Source of the DNA: Lysobacteraceae bacterium
GTDB lineage: Bacteria > Pseudomonadota > Gammaproteobacteria > Xanthomonadales > Rhodanobacteraceae
NCBI GenBank assembly: GCA_028870665.1
Contig: JAGWPB010000011.1
Location: forward strand, 1-51,512
Direction: 5' to 3'
DNA: 51,512 bases
The notes beneath the pieces were generated by a model. The model was not told where the DNA came from. It saw nothing but the letters and a program-made list of their open reading frames with translations, and ran no database searches. Of the stretch, positions 9,634-16,715 are shown piece by piece. Both the position numbers and the translations under genes were made by a program. Within the stretch, counting starts at the first letter, position 1; each line of letters opens with the position of its first letter.

Positions 9634-10137
9634 TCAGCCGCGCAGCGTGACCGCGGGCAGCGGTCGGTCGCGCTCGGGGTGCTCGGCCCACAGCGCCGTC
9701 AGCGTGCGGCCGCTGCGCGGGTCGCGGGCATCGGGTGCGATGTCGACCAGCGGCTTGAGCACGTAGGGGGCGCTGAGATCGTCGCGCGGCAGGTGCAGGC
9801 CGCCGTCGTCGCCGGGGACCTGCTCGCCGTACAGCACCAGATCGGCATCGAGCGTATGACTGGACAGGCGCGGCGCGCTGCGGTCGCGGCCCAGACGTGA
9901 CTCGAGTGCATGCAACCAGTCGCGCAGTGCCTGCGCGGACAGATTGGTGTCGAGCGCCACCGCAAGATTGAGGAAATCCGGTCCGGCGAAACCGCGCGCC
10001 GGGGTCCGGTAGGCCGGCGACACCTGCAGCGGGCCGAAGGCCGCGGCAAGCGCGTCCAGCGCCGCGCGCAGGTGCCGCTCGGGCTCCATGTTCGAGCCCA
10101 GGCTGAGGTAGGCGCGCACCGGCGGCACGGCGTTCAT
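9634..10137 (-). CDS. folK: 2-amino-4-hydroxy-6-hydroxymethyldihydropteridine diphosphokinase
   Basis: HPPK transfers pyrophosphate from ATP to 6-hydroxymethyl-7,8-dihydropterin in folate synthesis. The 167-residue protein has the N-terminal YLSLGSNM, the FLNLAVALDT strand corresponding to the family's F-N segment, the E-x-x-L-G-R-D-R element (ESRLGRDRSAPR) and the Mg-binding LDADLVLYG. The usual Arg-Trp-Gly-Pro-Arg stretch before LDxDLL is diverged here to RLSSHT, but both metal-binding aspartates are kept. Its ATG overlaps the folB stop in ATGA, so the aldolase and kinase, consecutive pathway enzymes, are translationally coupled. Confidence 0.95.
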   Translation of the reverse strand: MNAVPPVRAYLSLGSNMEPERHLRAALDALAAAFGPLQVSPAYRTPARGFAGPDFLNLAVALDTNLSAQALRDWLHALESRLGRDRSAPRLSSHTLDADLVLYGEQVPGDDGGLHLPRDDLSAPYVLKPLVDIAPDARDPRSGRTLTALWAEHPERDRPLPAVTLRG

Positions 10138-10493
10138 GGCAGCCGCAGGCCGCGCTCGATCTGCACGCCGACCGCGTCGGCGTCAGCCAGTGCCTGCAGC
10201 TTGCCCAGCCGCAGCCGCAGCCAGCGCACGCCGAATTCGCGCTGCACGCATTCGGCCATGCGCTCGGCCAGCACCTCGACCAGCTGCGCGTCGCCGGCCG
10301 CCGCGATGGCCTGCAGGCGCCGGGCCACGGCCGCGTAGTCAAGCGTGTCGACGAGACGGTCGCTGGCCGCGGCGGCGCGGGTGTCGCAGGCCATCTGCAG
10401 GTCCACGCGCAACGGCTGGCGGGCGCCGCGTTCGTGCGCATGCACGCCGATCAGGGCGTCGAGGCGCAGGTTGTCGATGAAGACGAGGTCCAT
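10134..10493 (-). CDS. folB: Dihydroneopterin aldolase
   Basis: FolB cleaves 7,8-dihydroneopterin to 6-hydroxymethyl-dihydropterin and glycolaldehyde. At 119 residues it has the standard family length. The N-terminus MDLVFIDNLRLDALIGVHAHER contains the GVHAHE element with the pterin-binding glutamate, TLDYAAVA matches the conserved 'LDYxxV' strand, and LGKLQAL contains the expected catalytic lysine region. It lies 46 bp after tsaD and overlaps folK by 4 bp, forming a tsaD-folB-folK transcription unit. In many gammaproteobacteria folB also adjoins tsaD. Confidence 0.95.
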   Translation of the reverse strand: MDLVFIDNLRLDALIGVHAHERGARQPLRVDLQMACDTRAAAASDRLVDTLDYAAVARRLQAIAAAGDAQLVEVLAERMAECVQREFGVRWLRLRLGKLQALADADAVGVQIERGLRLP

Positions 10494-10539
10494 GGCAATT
10501 CCGGGGATCCGTCGCAGGAGGGGCGCCGCGACCGCGGCG

Positions 10540-11577
10540 TCATGTGACCGCCGGCAGGCTTTCGAGGTCCCAGCGCGGCAGCACGCGGATCGCGCGGTCG
10601 TCGTGCTGGCCGGCGGCCAGGCGCAGGGCGCCGGCGAAGGCGATCATGGCGCCATTGTCGGTGCAAAACTGCAGCCGCGGGAAGGCGACGCGGAAGCCGT
10701 CCGCGGTCGCTGCGGCGGCCAGCGCGTCGCGCAGGCGGCGGTTGGCGCCGACGCCGCCGGCGACGACCAGGGTGCGCGCGCCACTGGCGGCCAGCGCGCG
10801 CCGGCACTTCATCGCCAGGGTCTCGACCACGGCGTCCTCGAAGCCGCGCGCGATGTCGGCGCGAGTCGATGCGCTGCGATCGCTGCGCTGCCAGGCCAGC
10901 AGCACCTGCGTCTTGAGCCCGGAAAAGCTGAAATCGAGGCCCGGGCGGTCGGTCATCGGACGCGCAAAGCGGAAAGCGCCGGCGCGGCCCTGCTCGGCCA
11001 GCGCCGCCAGCGCCGGGCCGCCCGGATAGGGCAGGCCGAGCAGCTTGGCGGTCTTGTCGAAGGCTTCACCGGCGGCATCGTCGAGGGTGTCGCCGAGCAG
11101 CCGATAACGACCGATCCCGGCCACGTGCACCAGCATCGAGTGGCCGCCCGAGACCAGCAGCGCCACGAACGGCGGCGCCGGCGGCGCGGGTTCCAGCAAT
11201 GGCGCCAGCAGGTGCGCCTCCATGTGATGCACGCCGATGGCGGGGATCTGCAGCGCCCAGGCCAGCGCGCGCGCCGCGGCGGCGCCGACCAGCAGGGCGC
11301 CGACCAGGCCGGGGCCGGCGGTGTAGGCCACGCCGCCAAGATCACGGAAGTTCATGCCGGCGGCGGCCATGGTTTCGCGGATCAGCGGCAGCAGCTTGCG
11401 CACGTGGTCGCGGCTGGCCAGTTCGGGCACCACGCCGCCATAGGCCTGATGCAGGTCGACCTGGCTGTACAGGCGATCGGCCAGCAGGCCGCGCCCGGGC
11501 TGGAACAGCGCCACCCCGGTCTCGTCGCAGGAGGATTCGATGCCGAGCACCGGCTTTGAAACGCTTCCGATGTCCAC
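10540..11577 (-). CDS. tsaD: tRNA N6-threonylcarbamoyladenosine transferase subunit TsaD
   Basis: TsaD transfers threonylcarbamoyl from TC-AMP to A37 of ANN-decoding tRNAs, acting with TsaB, TsaE and TsaC. The protein has the ASKHA fold: [11 protein letters not shown] near the N-terminus, metal ligands in HMEAH (118-122), [36 protein letters not shown] and CTDNGAM. The start used is GTG at 11577 (345 residues). A second GTG at 11550 would give an N-terminus closer to E. coli TsaD (x-VLGIExSCDETG), so the true start may be there. The gene is divergent from rpsU, a conserved arrangement; its upstream end lies inside the rpsU promoter region. Confidence 0.95.
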   Translation of the reverse strand: MDIGSVSKPVLGIESSCDETGVALFQPGRGLLADRLYSQVDLHQAYGGVVPELASRDHVRKLLPLIRETMAAAGMNFRDLGGVAYTAGPGLVGALLVGAAAARALAWALQIPAIGVHHMEAHLLAPLLEPAPPAPPFVALLVSGGHSMLVHVAGIGRYRLLGDTLDDAAGEAFDKTAKLLGLPYPGGPALAALAEQGRAGAFRFARPMTDRPGLDFSFSGLKTQVLLAWQRSDRSASTRADIARGFEDAVVETLAMKCRRALAASGARTLVVAGGVGANRRLRDALAAAATADGFRVAFPRLQFCTDNGAMIAFAGALRLAAGQHDDRAIRVLPRWDLESLPAVT

Positions 11578-11585
11578 GCTATACT
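11556..11585 (+). promoter_or_regulatory. Sigma-70 promoter of rpsU-yqeY
   Basis: TTGAAA (11556-11561) and TATACT (11580-11585) are separated by 18 bases, each hexamer one or two mismatches from consensus. The expected transcription start is near 11592, giving a leader of about 40 bases before rpsU. The promoter overlaps the N-terminal codons of divergent tsaD, so initiation here could interfere with tsaD expression. Confidence 0.7.
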
Positions 11586-11630
11586 TCGCGGCTCGCCCGA
11601 TCAGCCGGGCCAGTTTACAGCGGAGTCACC

Positions 11631-11846
11631 ATGCCCAACGTCAAGGTTCGCGAGAACGAGCCGTTCGAAGTCGCCCTGCGTCGGTTCAAGCGCACGTGCG
11701 AAAAGGCCGGCGTCCTGGCCGAAACGCGCAAGCGCGAGTTCTACGAAAAGCCGACCCAGGAGCGCAAGCGCAAGCGTGCCGCGGCGGTCAAGCGTCATCT
11801 GCGCCGGTTGTCGCGCGATACCACGCGTCGCACGCGCCTTTACTGA
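11631..11846 (+). CDS. rpsU: 30S ribosomal protein S21
   Basis: S21 (bS21) sits on the 30S platform near the anti-Shine-Dalgarno end of 16S rRNA and aids initiation. The 71-residue product [18 protein letters not shown] has full family length and ends in a Lys/Arg-rich tail ([16 protein letters not shown]). GGAG lies 7 bases before the ATG. In most gammaproteobacteria rpsU leads the macromolecular synthesis operon with dnaG and rpoD; here it is followed by yqeY after 81 bp, as in Xanthomonas-type genomes, but dnaG and rpoD do not follow. Confidence 0.98.
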   Translation: MPNVKVRENEPFEVALRRFKRTCEKAGVLAETRKREFYEKPTQERKRKRAAAVKRHLRRLSRDTTRRTRLY

Positions 11847-11867
11847 GCGCGTCCGCCGTGCAGCTTC

Positions 11868-11897
11868 GGGCCGGCGCCGCCGCGGGCGCGCCGGCTC
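11868..11897 (+). terminator. GC-rich hairpin after rpsU, possible attenuator
   Basis: A 10-bp stem (GGGCCGGCGC at 11868-11877 with GCGCCGGCTC at 11888-11897, one G-T pair) with a 10-base loop is followed by TTTGCATTT. The T tract is short, so it may be only a partial terminator that lowers yqeY relative to the abundant rpsU message. Confidence 0.45.
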
Positions 11898-11927
11898 TTT
11901 GCATTTCATAGTCCGGGAACTGCCGTG

Positions 11928-12380
11928 ATGCCGCTCAAGGACCAGCTGATCGACGACATGAAGACCGCGCTGCGCGCGGGCGACAAGCCGCGGCTCGGGG
12001 TGATCCGGCTGGTCAACGCCGCGATCAAGCAGCGCGAGGTGGACGAGCGCATCGTCCTCGACGACGCCCAGGTGCTGACGGTGCTGGAGAAGATGCTCAA
12101 GCAGCGCCGCGACTCCGTCGCGCAGTTCGAGCAGGCGGGCCGCGAGGATCTGGCTGCCGTCGAGCGCTTCGAGATCGCCGTGATCGAGGCCTATCTGCCG
12201 ACCAAGCTGGATGCCGGCGAACTCGACGCCCTGATCGCCGCCGCGATCGCCGACAGCGGCGCCGCCTCCGCCCGGGACATGGGCAAGGTGATGGCGCTGG
12301 TGAAGGAGCGTGCCGCCGGCCGCGCCGACATGGGCGCGGTGTCCCGGTTGATCAAGGATCGCCTCGCCGCGCCGGGCTGA
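11928..12380 (+). CDS. GatB/YqeY domain-containing protein
   Basis: A 150-residue stand-alone YqeY protein, homologous to the C-terminal tRNA-binding tail of GatB. The precise role is uncertain; the family is thought to touch tRNA-dependent amidation or tRNA handling. The start MPLKDQLIDDMKTALRAGDKPRL, the RLVNAAIKQREVDER helix, VIEAYLPTKL, and the C-terminal GKVMALVKERAAGRADMG are all standard. A GTG three bases upstream (11925) could also serve, but the ATG fits family N-termini. It is the second gene behind rpsU and meets the convergent glutaredoxin gene across 253 bp of non-coding DNA (12381-12633). Confidence 0.93.
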   Translation: MPLKDQLIDDMKTALRAGDKPRLGVIRLVNAAIKQREVDERIVLDDAQVLTVLEKMLKQRRDSVAQFEQAGREDLAAVERFEIAVIEAYLPTKLDAGELDALIAAAIADSGAASARDMGKVMALVKERAAGRADMGAVSRLIKDRLAAPG

Positions 12381-12524
12381 ATCCCGCGCCGGGTTGTCTC
12401 GTTGCCGCCGCGCGCAGCGCAAGACCCGGGTTGCGCCGCCTGTCCACGTCACGCCGCTGACCGGCACCCTGTTCCTGGCCTCAAGGCGACCCAGTCTTTG
12501 ATCATCGTGCTTTGGTCATGCCGA

Positions 12525-12557
12525 GGCCATGGGCCGAGGCATCCGGCCATGGGCCGA
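12525..12557. repeat. Short tandem direct repeat, 13 bp at 20-bp period
   Basis: GGCCATGGGCCGA occurs at 12525-12537 and again at 12545-12557 in the convergent gap after yqeY. Each copy contains the palindrome GGCCATGG-like core. It may be a minor intergenic repeat or a relic; no function is apparent. Confidence 0.4.
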
Positions 12558-12633
12558 AGGACGACGGGCCGGAAGAAACCCACACGTTGGCCGATAGCGC
12601 TGTCGCCCGTTGCGCCGGAAGATCGGGCGCGCC

Positions 12634-13551
12634 TCAGTAGCGCGGCAGACCGGGATCGGCCTCGCGCGCCCAGGCGTCGATGCCGCCCTCGACGTTGAAC
12701 ACCTGGCGGAAGCCGTGCGCGGCGAAGCGCTCGGCGACACCGCGGCTGGACACGCCGTGGTGGCAGAGGAAGGCCAGTGCGGTGTCCCTGGGCAGCTGTG
12801 CCAGCGTCTCGTAGCCCTCGGCTTCCAGCGCGCGCGCGCCGGCCACCGCGGCCAGCGCGCGCTCGGCGGCGGGGCGCACATCGATCAGGGTGACGGCTCC
12901 GGCGGCGAGGCGCGCGGCCGCTTCGCGCGCGTCCAGCGGTTGCACGCCGGCGCCCGGAAAGCGCAGCGACAGGCCCTCGCCCTGCACGCTCCGCACCCAG
13001 TCGATGACGATGCCCTGCGCGCGCTGCGCGCTGCCGGGGTCGAGGTGCACCGGGATGCCGTTGGCGACGCTGACGATGTCGTGATCGCCCGCCGGCGCGA
13101 GCTGGAAACCGGCGCTGAAGTCGGGACCGATCTCGAGATGCAGCGCCAGCGCGCCGGCGTCGGCCATGCCGGCGCGGATCGCCTCGGCGGCGGCGTCGGT
13201 GATGGTGATCGCGGGCGGCGTGCGGTCGGGCGCGGCCTGGCCGAACAGCGCGTGCAGCTCGCCGCTGGCGTAGAGCTGGCGCACGATGTCGGCGCCGCCG
13301 ACCAGTTCGCCGTCCACGTACAGCTGCGGAATGGTCGGCCAGTTGCCGAACGCCTTGATGCCTTCGCGGAGCGCGGGATCGGCCAGCACGTCGACGGTGT
13401 GGTAGTCCGGCAGCAGCTCGTCGAGCGTGTTGCGGGCGGCCGCGGAAAACCCGCACTGCGGCGTCTGGCGATTGCCCTTCATGAACAGCACGACGCGATG
13501 CTCGGCGAGCAGCGCCTCGATGCGGGCGCGGACGGCGGAATCGAGCGACAT
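12634..13551 (-). CDS. Monothiol glutaredoxin (Grx4-type) fused to an A-type-like domain and a rhodanese domain
   Basis: A 305-residue three-domain protein. Residues 1-105 form a monothiol glutaredoxin with the CGFS active site (Cys33), NWPTIPQLYVDGELVGG and the GGADI element, used to bind and pass [2Fe-2S] clusters with glutathione. Residues ~113-200 resemble the HesB/IscA A-type fold (AITITDAAAEAIRAGM) but contain none of the cluster-binding cysteines. Residues ~205-305 form a rhodanese domain with active-site loop CHHGVSSR (Cys263) and FNVEGGIDAW. Only two cysteines exist in the whole protein. Single-gene unit, convergent with yqeY. Such fusions are, as I recall, annotated as Grx4-family proteins in Xanthomonadales; combined function is unproven. 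Confidence 0.88.
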   Translation of the reverse strand: MSLDSAVRARIEALLAEHRVVLFMKGNRQTPQCGFSAAARNTLDELLPDYHTVDVLADPALREGIKAFGNWPTIPQLYVDGELVGGADIVRQLYASGELHALFGQAAPDRTPPAITITDAAAEAIRAGMADAGALALHLEIGPDFSAGFQLAPAGDHDIVSVANGIPVHLDPGSAQRAQGIVIDWVRSVQGEGLSLRFPGAGVQPLDAREAAARLAAGAVTLIDVRPAAERALAAVAGARALEAEGYETLAQLPRDTALAFLCHHGVSSRGVAERFAAHGFRQVFNVEGGIDAWAREADPGLPRY

Positions 13552-13627
13552 GACGGTTTCCGGCGCAGGGGAAGCATCGATGATAACGCGTCATCCGATC
13601 CCCGCGGCGCGGCAAGCCGCCGCGCGG

Positions 13628-14257
13628 TCACGGCACCGGCGCGGATCCGCGCTCGCTCAACGCGCCGCGCGCCGCCGGCAGCAGCGCGGTCAGCCAGCGC
13701 CGGTACTGCGCCGGTCCCGGATGCAGTCCGTCGGCAGCCAGCTCGGCGCCGGCGGTGCGCGAGTGACGGGTGACGTCGATCCAGCGCGCGCCGGCGGCTT
13801 CGGTCAGCGTGCGTTCGGCGGCATTGCAGGCATCGATCGCGGCGCCGGTGCGTGCGGGATCGTGGCCGCCCGCGCGCGCGAACGGCGTCACCCCCCAATC
13901 GGGAATCGACACCACCAGTACCCGCTGCGGGGCACCTCCGGCGAGCTCGATCGCGCGCGCCAGCAGCGGGCGGAAACCGGAACGCAGGGCGGCGACGGTG
14001 CGGCCGCGGTACTGGTCGTTGACGCCGATCTGCAGGCTGACCAGGGCCCACGCCGGCTCCGGCGCCGCGCGCTCGAGCGCTGCGGCGAGCTCGTCGGTGG
14101 TCCATCCGGTGGTGGCGAGGATGTGCGGATCCGACAGCGCATGGCCGGTGGCGAGCAGCGCGGCGGTCAGCTGGACGGGCCAGCGCTCGGCCTCGGCGAC
14201 GCCTTCGCCGATGCTGTAGGAATCGCCCAGCGCCAGCAGGCGCTTCTGCAGCGGCAT
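13628..14257 (-). CDS. SGNH/GDSL-family hydrolase
   Basis: A 209-residue esterase or acyl hydrolase of the SGNH superfamily. Block I is LLALGDSYSIGEG with nucleophile Ser13, block III is QIGVNDQYRG (Asn80), and block V is ADGLHPG with Asp176 and His179. No signal peptide is seen (it starts MPLQKRLLALG), so it is probably cytoplasmic, unlike TesA. The start at 14257 is the only Met in good position; the upstream reading frame continues open but lies inside the aminotransferase gene in another frame. It follows that gene by 11 bp, with TGAGG of the preceding stop region serving as a possible ribosome site. Substrate unknown. Confidence 0.85.
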   Translation of the reverse strand: MPLQKRLLALGDSYSIGEGVAEAERWPVQLTAALLATGHALSDPHILATTGWTTDELAAALERAAPEPAWALVSLQIGVNDQYRGRTVAALRSGFRPLLARAIELAGGAPQRVLVVSIPDWGVTPFARAGGHDPARTGAAIDACNAAERTLTEAAGARWIDVTRHSRTAGAELAADGLHPGPAQYRRWLTALLPAARGALSERGSAPVP

Positions 14258-14268
14258 CGACGTGCGCC

Positions 14269-15516
14269 TCAGGCGACTGCGACGGCGACGGCACCGACGG
14301 CGACATCGGCCTGGCGGCGCAGCGCGCGTTCGATGCGCCGCATCACCTCGACCAGATCGGCCGGCTCCGGCAGCAGGGTCAGGCGCAGATGCCGGCCGTC
14401 GTGCAGGTTGAACGCCGAGCCCGGCATCAGCAGCACGTCCTCGTGTTCGAGCAGATCCAGCGCGAAGGCATCGGCATCGAATACCGGCAGGACGTCGGCG
14501 CGCACGCGCGGAAAGGCGTACAGGGCGCCTGCCGGCGCCACCAGGCTGAGGAATGCACTGCCGGCGACGCCGTCGATCACCGCCTGGCGCGTGACGTGCA
14601 AGCGCCCGCCGGGCGCGGTCAGGGCGGCGATGGTGGGCGGACCTTCGAGCGCGGCACGCACCGCCCACTGCACCGGCTGGTTGGCGCACACGCGCAGCGC
14701 CGTAAGCAGCTGCAGCGCCTCGCGATAGGCGCCGACGCGTGCCGGCGATCCGCTCAGGGTCATCCAGCCGACGCGATAGCCGCAGGCGCGATGGACCTTG
14801 GAAATGCCGGCGAAGCTGACGCAGGCCAGGTCGCCGGCCAGCGGCGCCAGCGGTTCGAAACGGGCGTCGTCGTAGAGGATGCCGTCGTAGATCTCGTCGC
14901 TGAGCAGCAGCAGGCGATGGCGTGCGGCCAGCTCGACCAGCCGTACCAGCAGCTCGCGCGGATAGACCGCGCCGGTCGGATTGTTGGGATTGATCAGCAC
15001 CAGCGCGCGCGTGCGCGGCGTGATCTGGGCGGCAAGGGCATCGGGATCGGGGAGATGTGCCTGAGCGGCCGGGCAGGCGTAGTAGACCGGGCGGCCGCCG
15101 TTGAGCACGGTCGCGGCAGTCCACAGCGGATAGTCGGGGCAGGGCAGCAGCACCTCGTCGCCGGGGGCGAGCAGCGCGCGCAAGGCGAGATCGATCAGTT
15201 CGCTGACGCCGTTGCCGACGAACACGTGGCTGCTGTCGGCGACCCGCGTCCCGCGCGCGCGTTGCTGGGCGAAGATCGCCGCGCGCGCATCATCGAGGCC
15301 GAGCTCGTGGCCGTAGCCCTCGCTGTCGGCAAGATGTGCGTTCACCGCGGCGACCAGATGCGGTGGCGTGCGCAGGCCGAAGCGCGCCGGGTTGCCGATA
15401 TTGAGCGAATACAGTGTGTGCCCGGCCGCCTCGCGCGCGCGCGCGCGCTGCACCAGCGGACCGCGGATGTCGTAGCGCACCGCGTCCAGGCGCGGGCTGG
15501 GAATCAGGTCATGCAT
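14269..15516 (-). CDS. PLP-dependent class I/II aminotransferase, AlaA-like
   Basis: A 415-residue fold-type I aminotransferase. Motifs: YSLNIGNPARFGL near residue 36, EGYGHELGLDDARAA, NPNNPTG (176-182), LLSDEIYDG (Asp of the PLP N1 pair) and the PLP lysine in FAGISKVHRACGYRVGWM (Lys240). The ISK-x-x-R-x-x-G-x-R-x-GW pattern matches AlaA (glutamate-pyruvate transaminase) and YfdZ relatives, so alanine formation from pyruvate and glutamate is most likely. The Ala/Val-rich tail after residue 400 is probably non-essential. It leads a two-gene unit with the SGNH hydrolase and is divergent from rsgA. Confidence 0.88.
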   Translation of the reverse strand: MHDLIPSPRLDAVRYDIRGPLVQRARAREAAGHTLYSLNIGNPARFGLRTPPHLVAAVNAHLADSEGYGHELGLDDARAAIFAQQRARGTRVADSSHVFVGNGVSELIDLALRALLAPGDEVLLPCPDYPLWTAATVLNGGRPVYYACPAAQAHLPDPDALAAQITPRTRALVLINPNNPTGAVYPRELLVRLVELAARHRLLLLSDEIYDGILYDDARFEPLAPLAGDLACVSFAGISKVHRACGYRVGWMTLSGSPARVGAYREALQLLTALRVCANQPVQWAVRAALEGPPTIAALTAPGGRLHVTRQAVIDGVAGSAFLSLVAPAGALYAFPRVRADVLPVFDADAFALDLLEHEDVLLMPGSAFNLHDGRHLRLTLLPEPADLVEVMRRIERALRRQADVAVGAVAVAVA

Positions 15517-15559
15517 GGGCGGACAGACTCCGGACCGGCGCGCCGCATGCTAGCGTTCC

Positions 15560-15570
15560 ATTTGGCAAAT
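15560..15570. promoter_or_regulatory. Palindrome ATTTGGCAAAT between divergent genes
   Basis: An AT-rich perfect 5-1-5 inverted repeat in the 103-bp gap between the aminotransferase (minus) and rsgA (plus). In such GC-rich DNA it stands out and could be a regulator site, but no family can be assigned. Confidence 0.3.
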
Positions 15571-15619
15571 AGCCACGCGATGCGGGCCCGGCCCTGCGGC
15601 GTGATCTGGGGAATCCAGC

Positions 15620-16672
15620 TTGAATGATCTGATCCGCCTGGGCTGGCGTGCGCAGGATGCGACTCCGCCGCCCGCACCCGGCCAGAGTCTGGCCCGTGTC
15701 GCCGCGCAGCATCGCTCCGGATACGTCCTGCACGACGGGCGCGGTCCCTTCAGTGCGCAGCCGGCGCCGGAGTTCCTGCGCCGCGGACTGGACCCTGTAC
15801 TGCGGCCGGCGGTGGGCGATTTCGTCTGGGTCGCGCCGGGGTCGCCGCCGCACATTCTCGCCATCATGCCGCGACGCAGCCTGCTGACGCGCGCCGCCGC
15901 CGGCGAGCGCTACCAGCGCCAGGTGATCGCGGCCAACGTCGACGTGGTGCTGGTGCTGATGGGGCTCGACGGCGACTTCAATCCGCGCCGCATCCAGCGC
16001 TACCTGGCGCTGATCGACGGCTCCGGCGCGACGCCGGTGGTGTTGCTGACCAAGGCCGACCAGCATCCCGGGGCAGCGTCCGCGCGGGCGCAGCTGGAAT
16101 CGACGCTGCCGCCGGCGACCGCCGTGCTGGCGATCAATGCCAAGGACCCCGGGGTCGGCGCGCAGCTGGCTCCATGGCTGGGGGCGGGCGTCACCGCCGC
16201 GCTGGTGGGCTCCTCGGGGGCCGGCAAGTCCACGTTGACCAATACGCTGCTGGGGGAGCAGCGCCAGGCTACCGCCGCCATCCGTGCCAACGACAGCCGC
16301 GGCCGCCACACCACCACGCACCGCGCGTTGCTGGCGCTGCCCGGCGGCGCCTGCCTGATCGATACCCCGGGCATGCGCGAGCTCAAGCTGACCGGCGAGG
16401 AGAACCTCGATCTCTACGCCGACATCGCGACGCTGGCCGGCAACTGCCGCTTTGCCGACTGCGGCCACGGCAACGAGCCCGGCTGCGCGATCGGTGCGGC
16501 GCTTGCTTCGGGCGAGCTCGACGGCGAGCGCTGGCGCAGCTATCTCAAGCTGCACGATGAACGCGAGCAGCAGGCGCTGGCGCTGGAGCAGCGCTTGCAA
16601 CGCAAGGCGGGCGCGCAGCCGGGGCATCGCACGCTGGGACGGCGCCAGCGCGAGAAGCCGGGGCCGCGCTGA
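15620..16672 (+). CDS. rsgA: Small ribosomal subunit biogenesis GTPase RsgA
   Basis: RsgA is a circularly permuted GTPase acting late in 30S maturation, stimulated by the ribosome. Order of elements in the 350 residues: OB-fold (about 30-100), G4 TKAD (144-147), G1 GSSGAGKST (197-205), G3 DTPGM (248-252), and a zinc site with Cys276, Cys281, His283 and Cys289. The start is TTG at 15620; GGGGA lies about 8 bases upstream and there is no nearby in-frame ATG. The C-terminal tail is Arg/Lys rich. It ends 43 bp before the convergent emrB-like gene. Confidence 0.96.
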   Translation: MNDLIRLGWRAQDATPPPAPGQSLARVAAQHRSGYVLHDGRGPFSAQPAPEFLRRGLDPVLRPAVGDFVWVAPGSPPHILAIMPRRSLLTRAAAGERYQRQVIAANVDVVLVLMGLDGDFNPRRIQRYLALIDGSGATPVVLLTKADQHPGAASARAQLESTLPPATAVLAINAKDPGVGAQLAPWLGAGVTAALVGSSGAGKSTLTNTLLGEQRQATAAIRANDSRGRHTTTHRALLALPGGACLIDTPGMRELKLTGEENLDLYADIATLAGNCRFADCGHGNEPGCAIGAALASGELDGERWRSYLKLHDEREQQALALEQRLQRKAGAQPGHRTLGRRQREKPGPR

Positions 16673-16715
16673 AAGGCTCGCGGCAGCATCCGATCGGACC
16701 GCGCCGCACGTCCGG

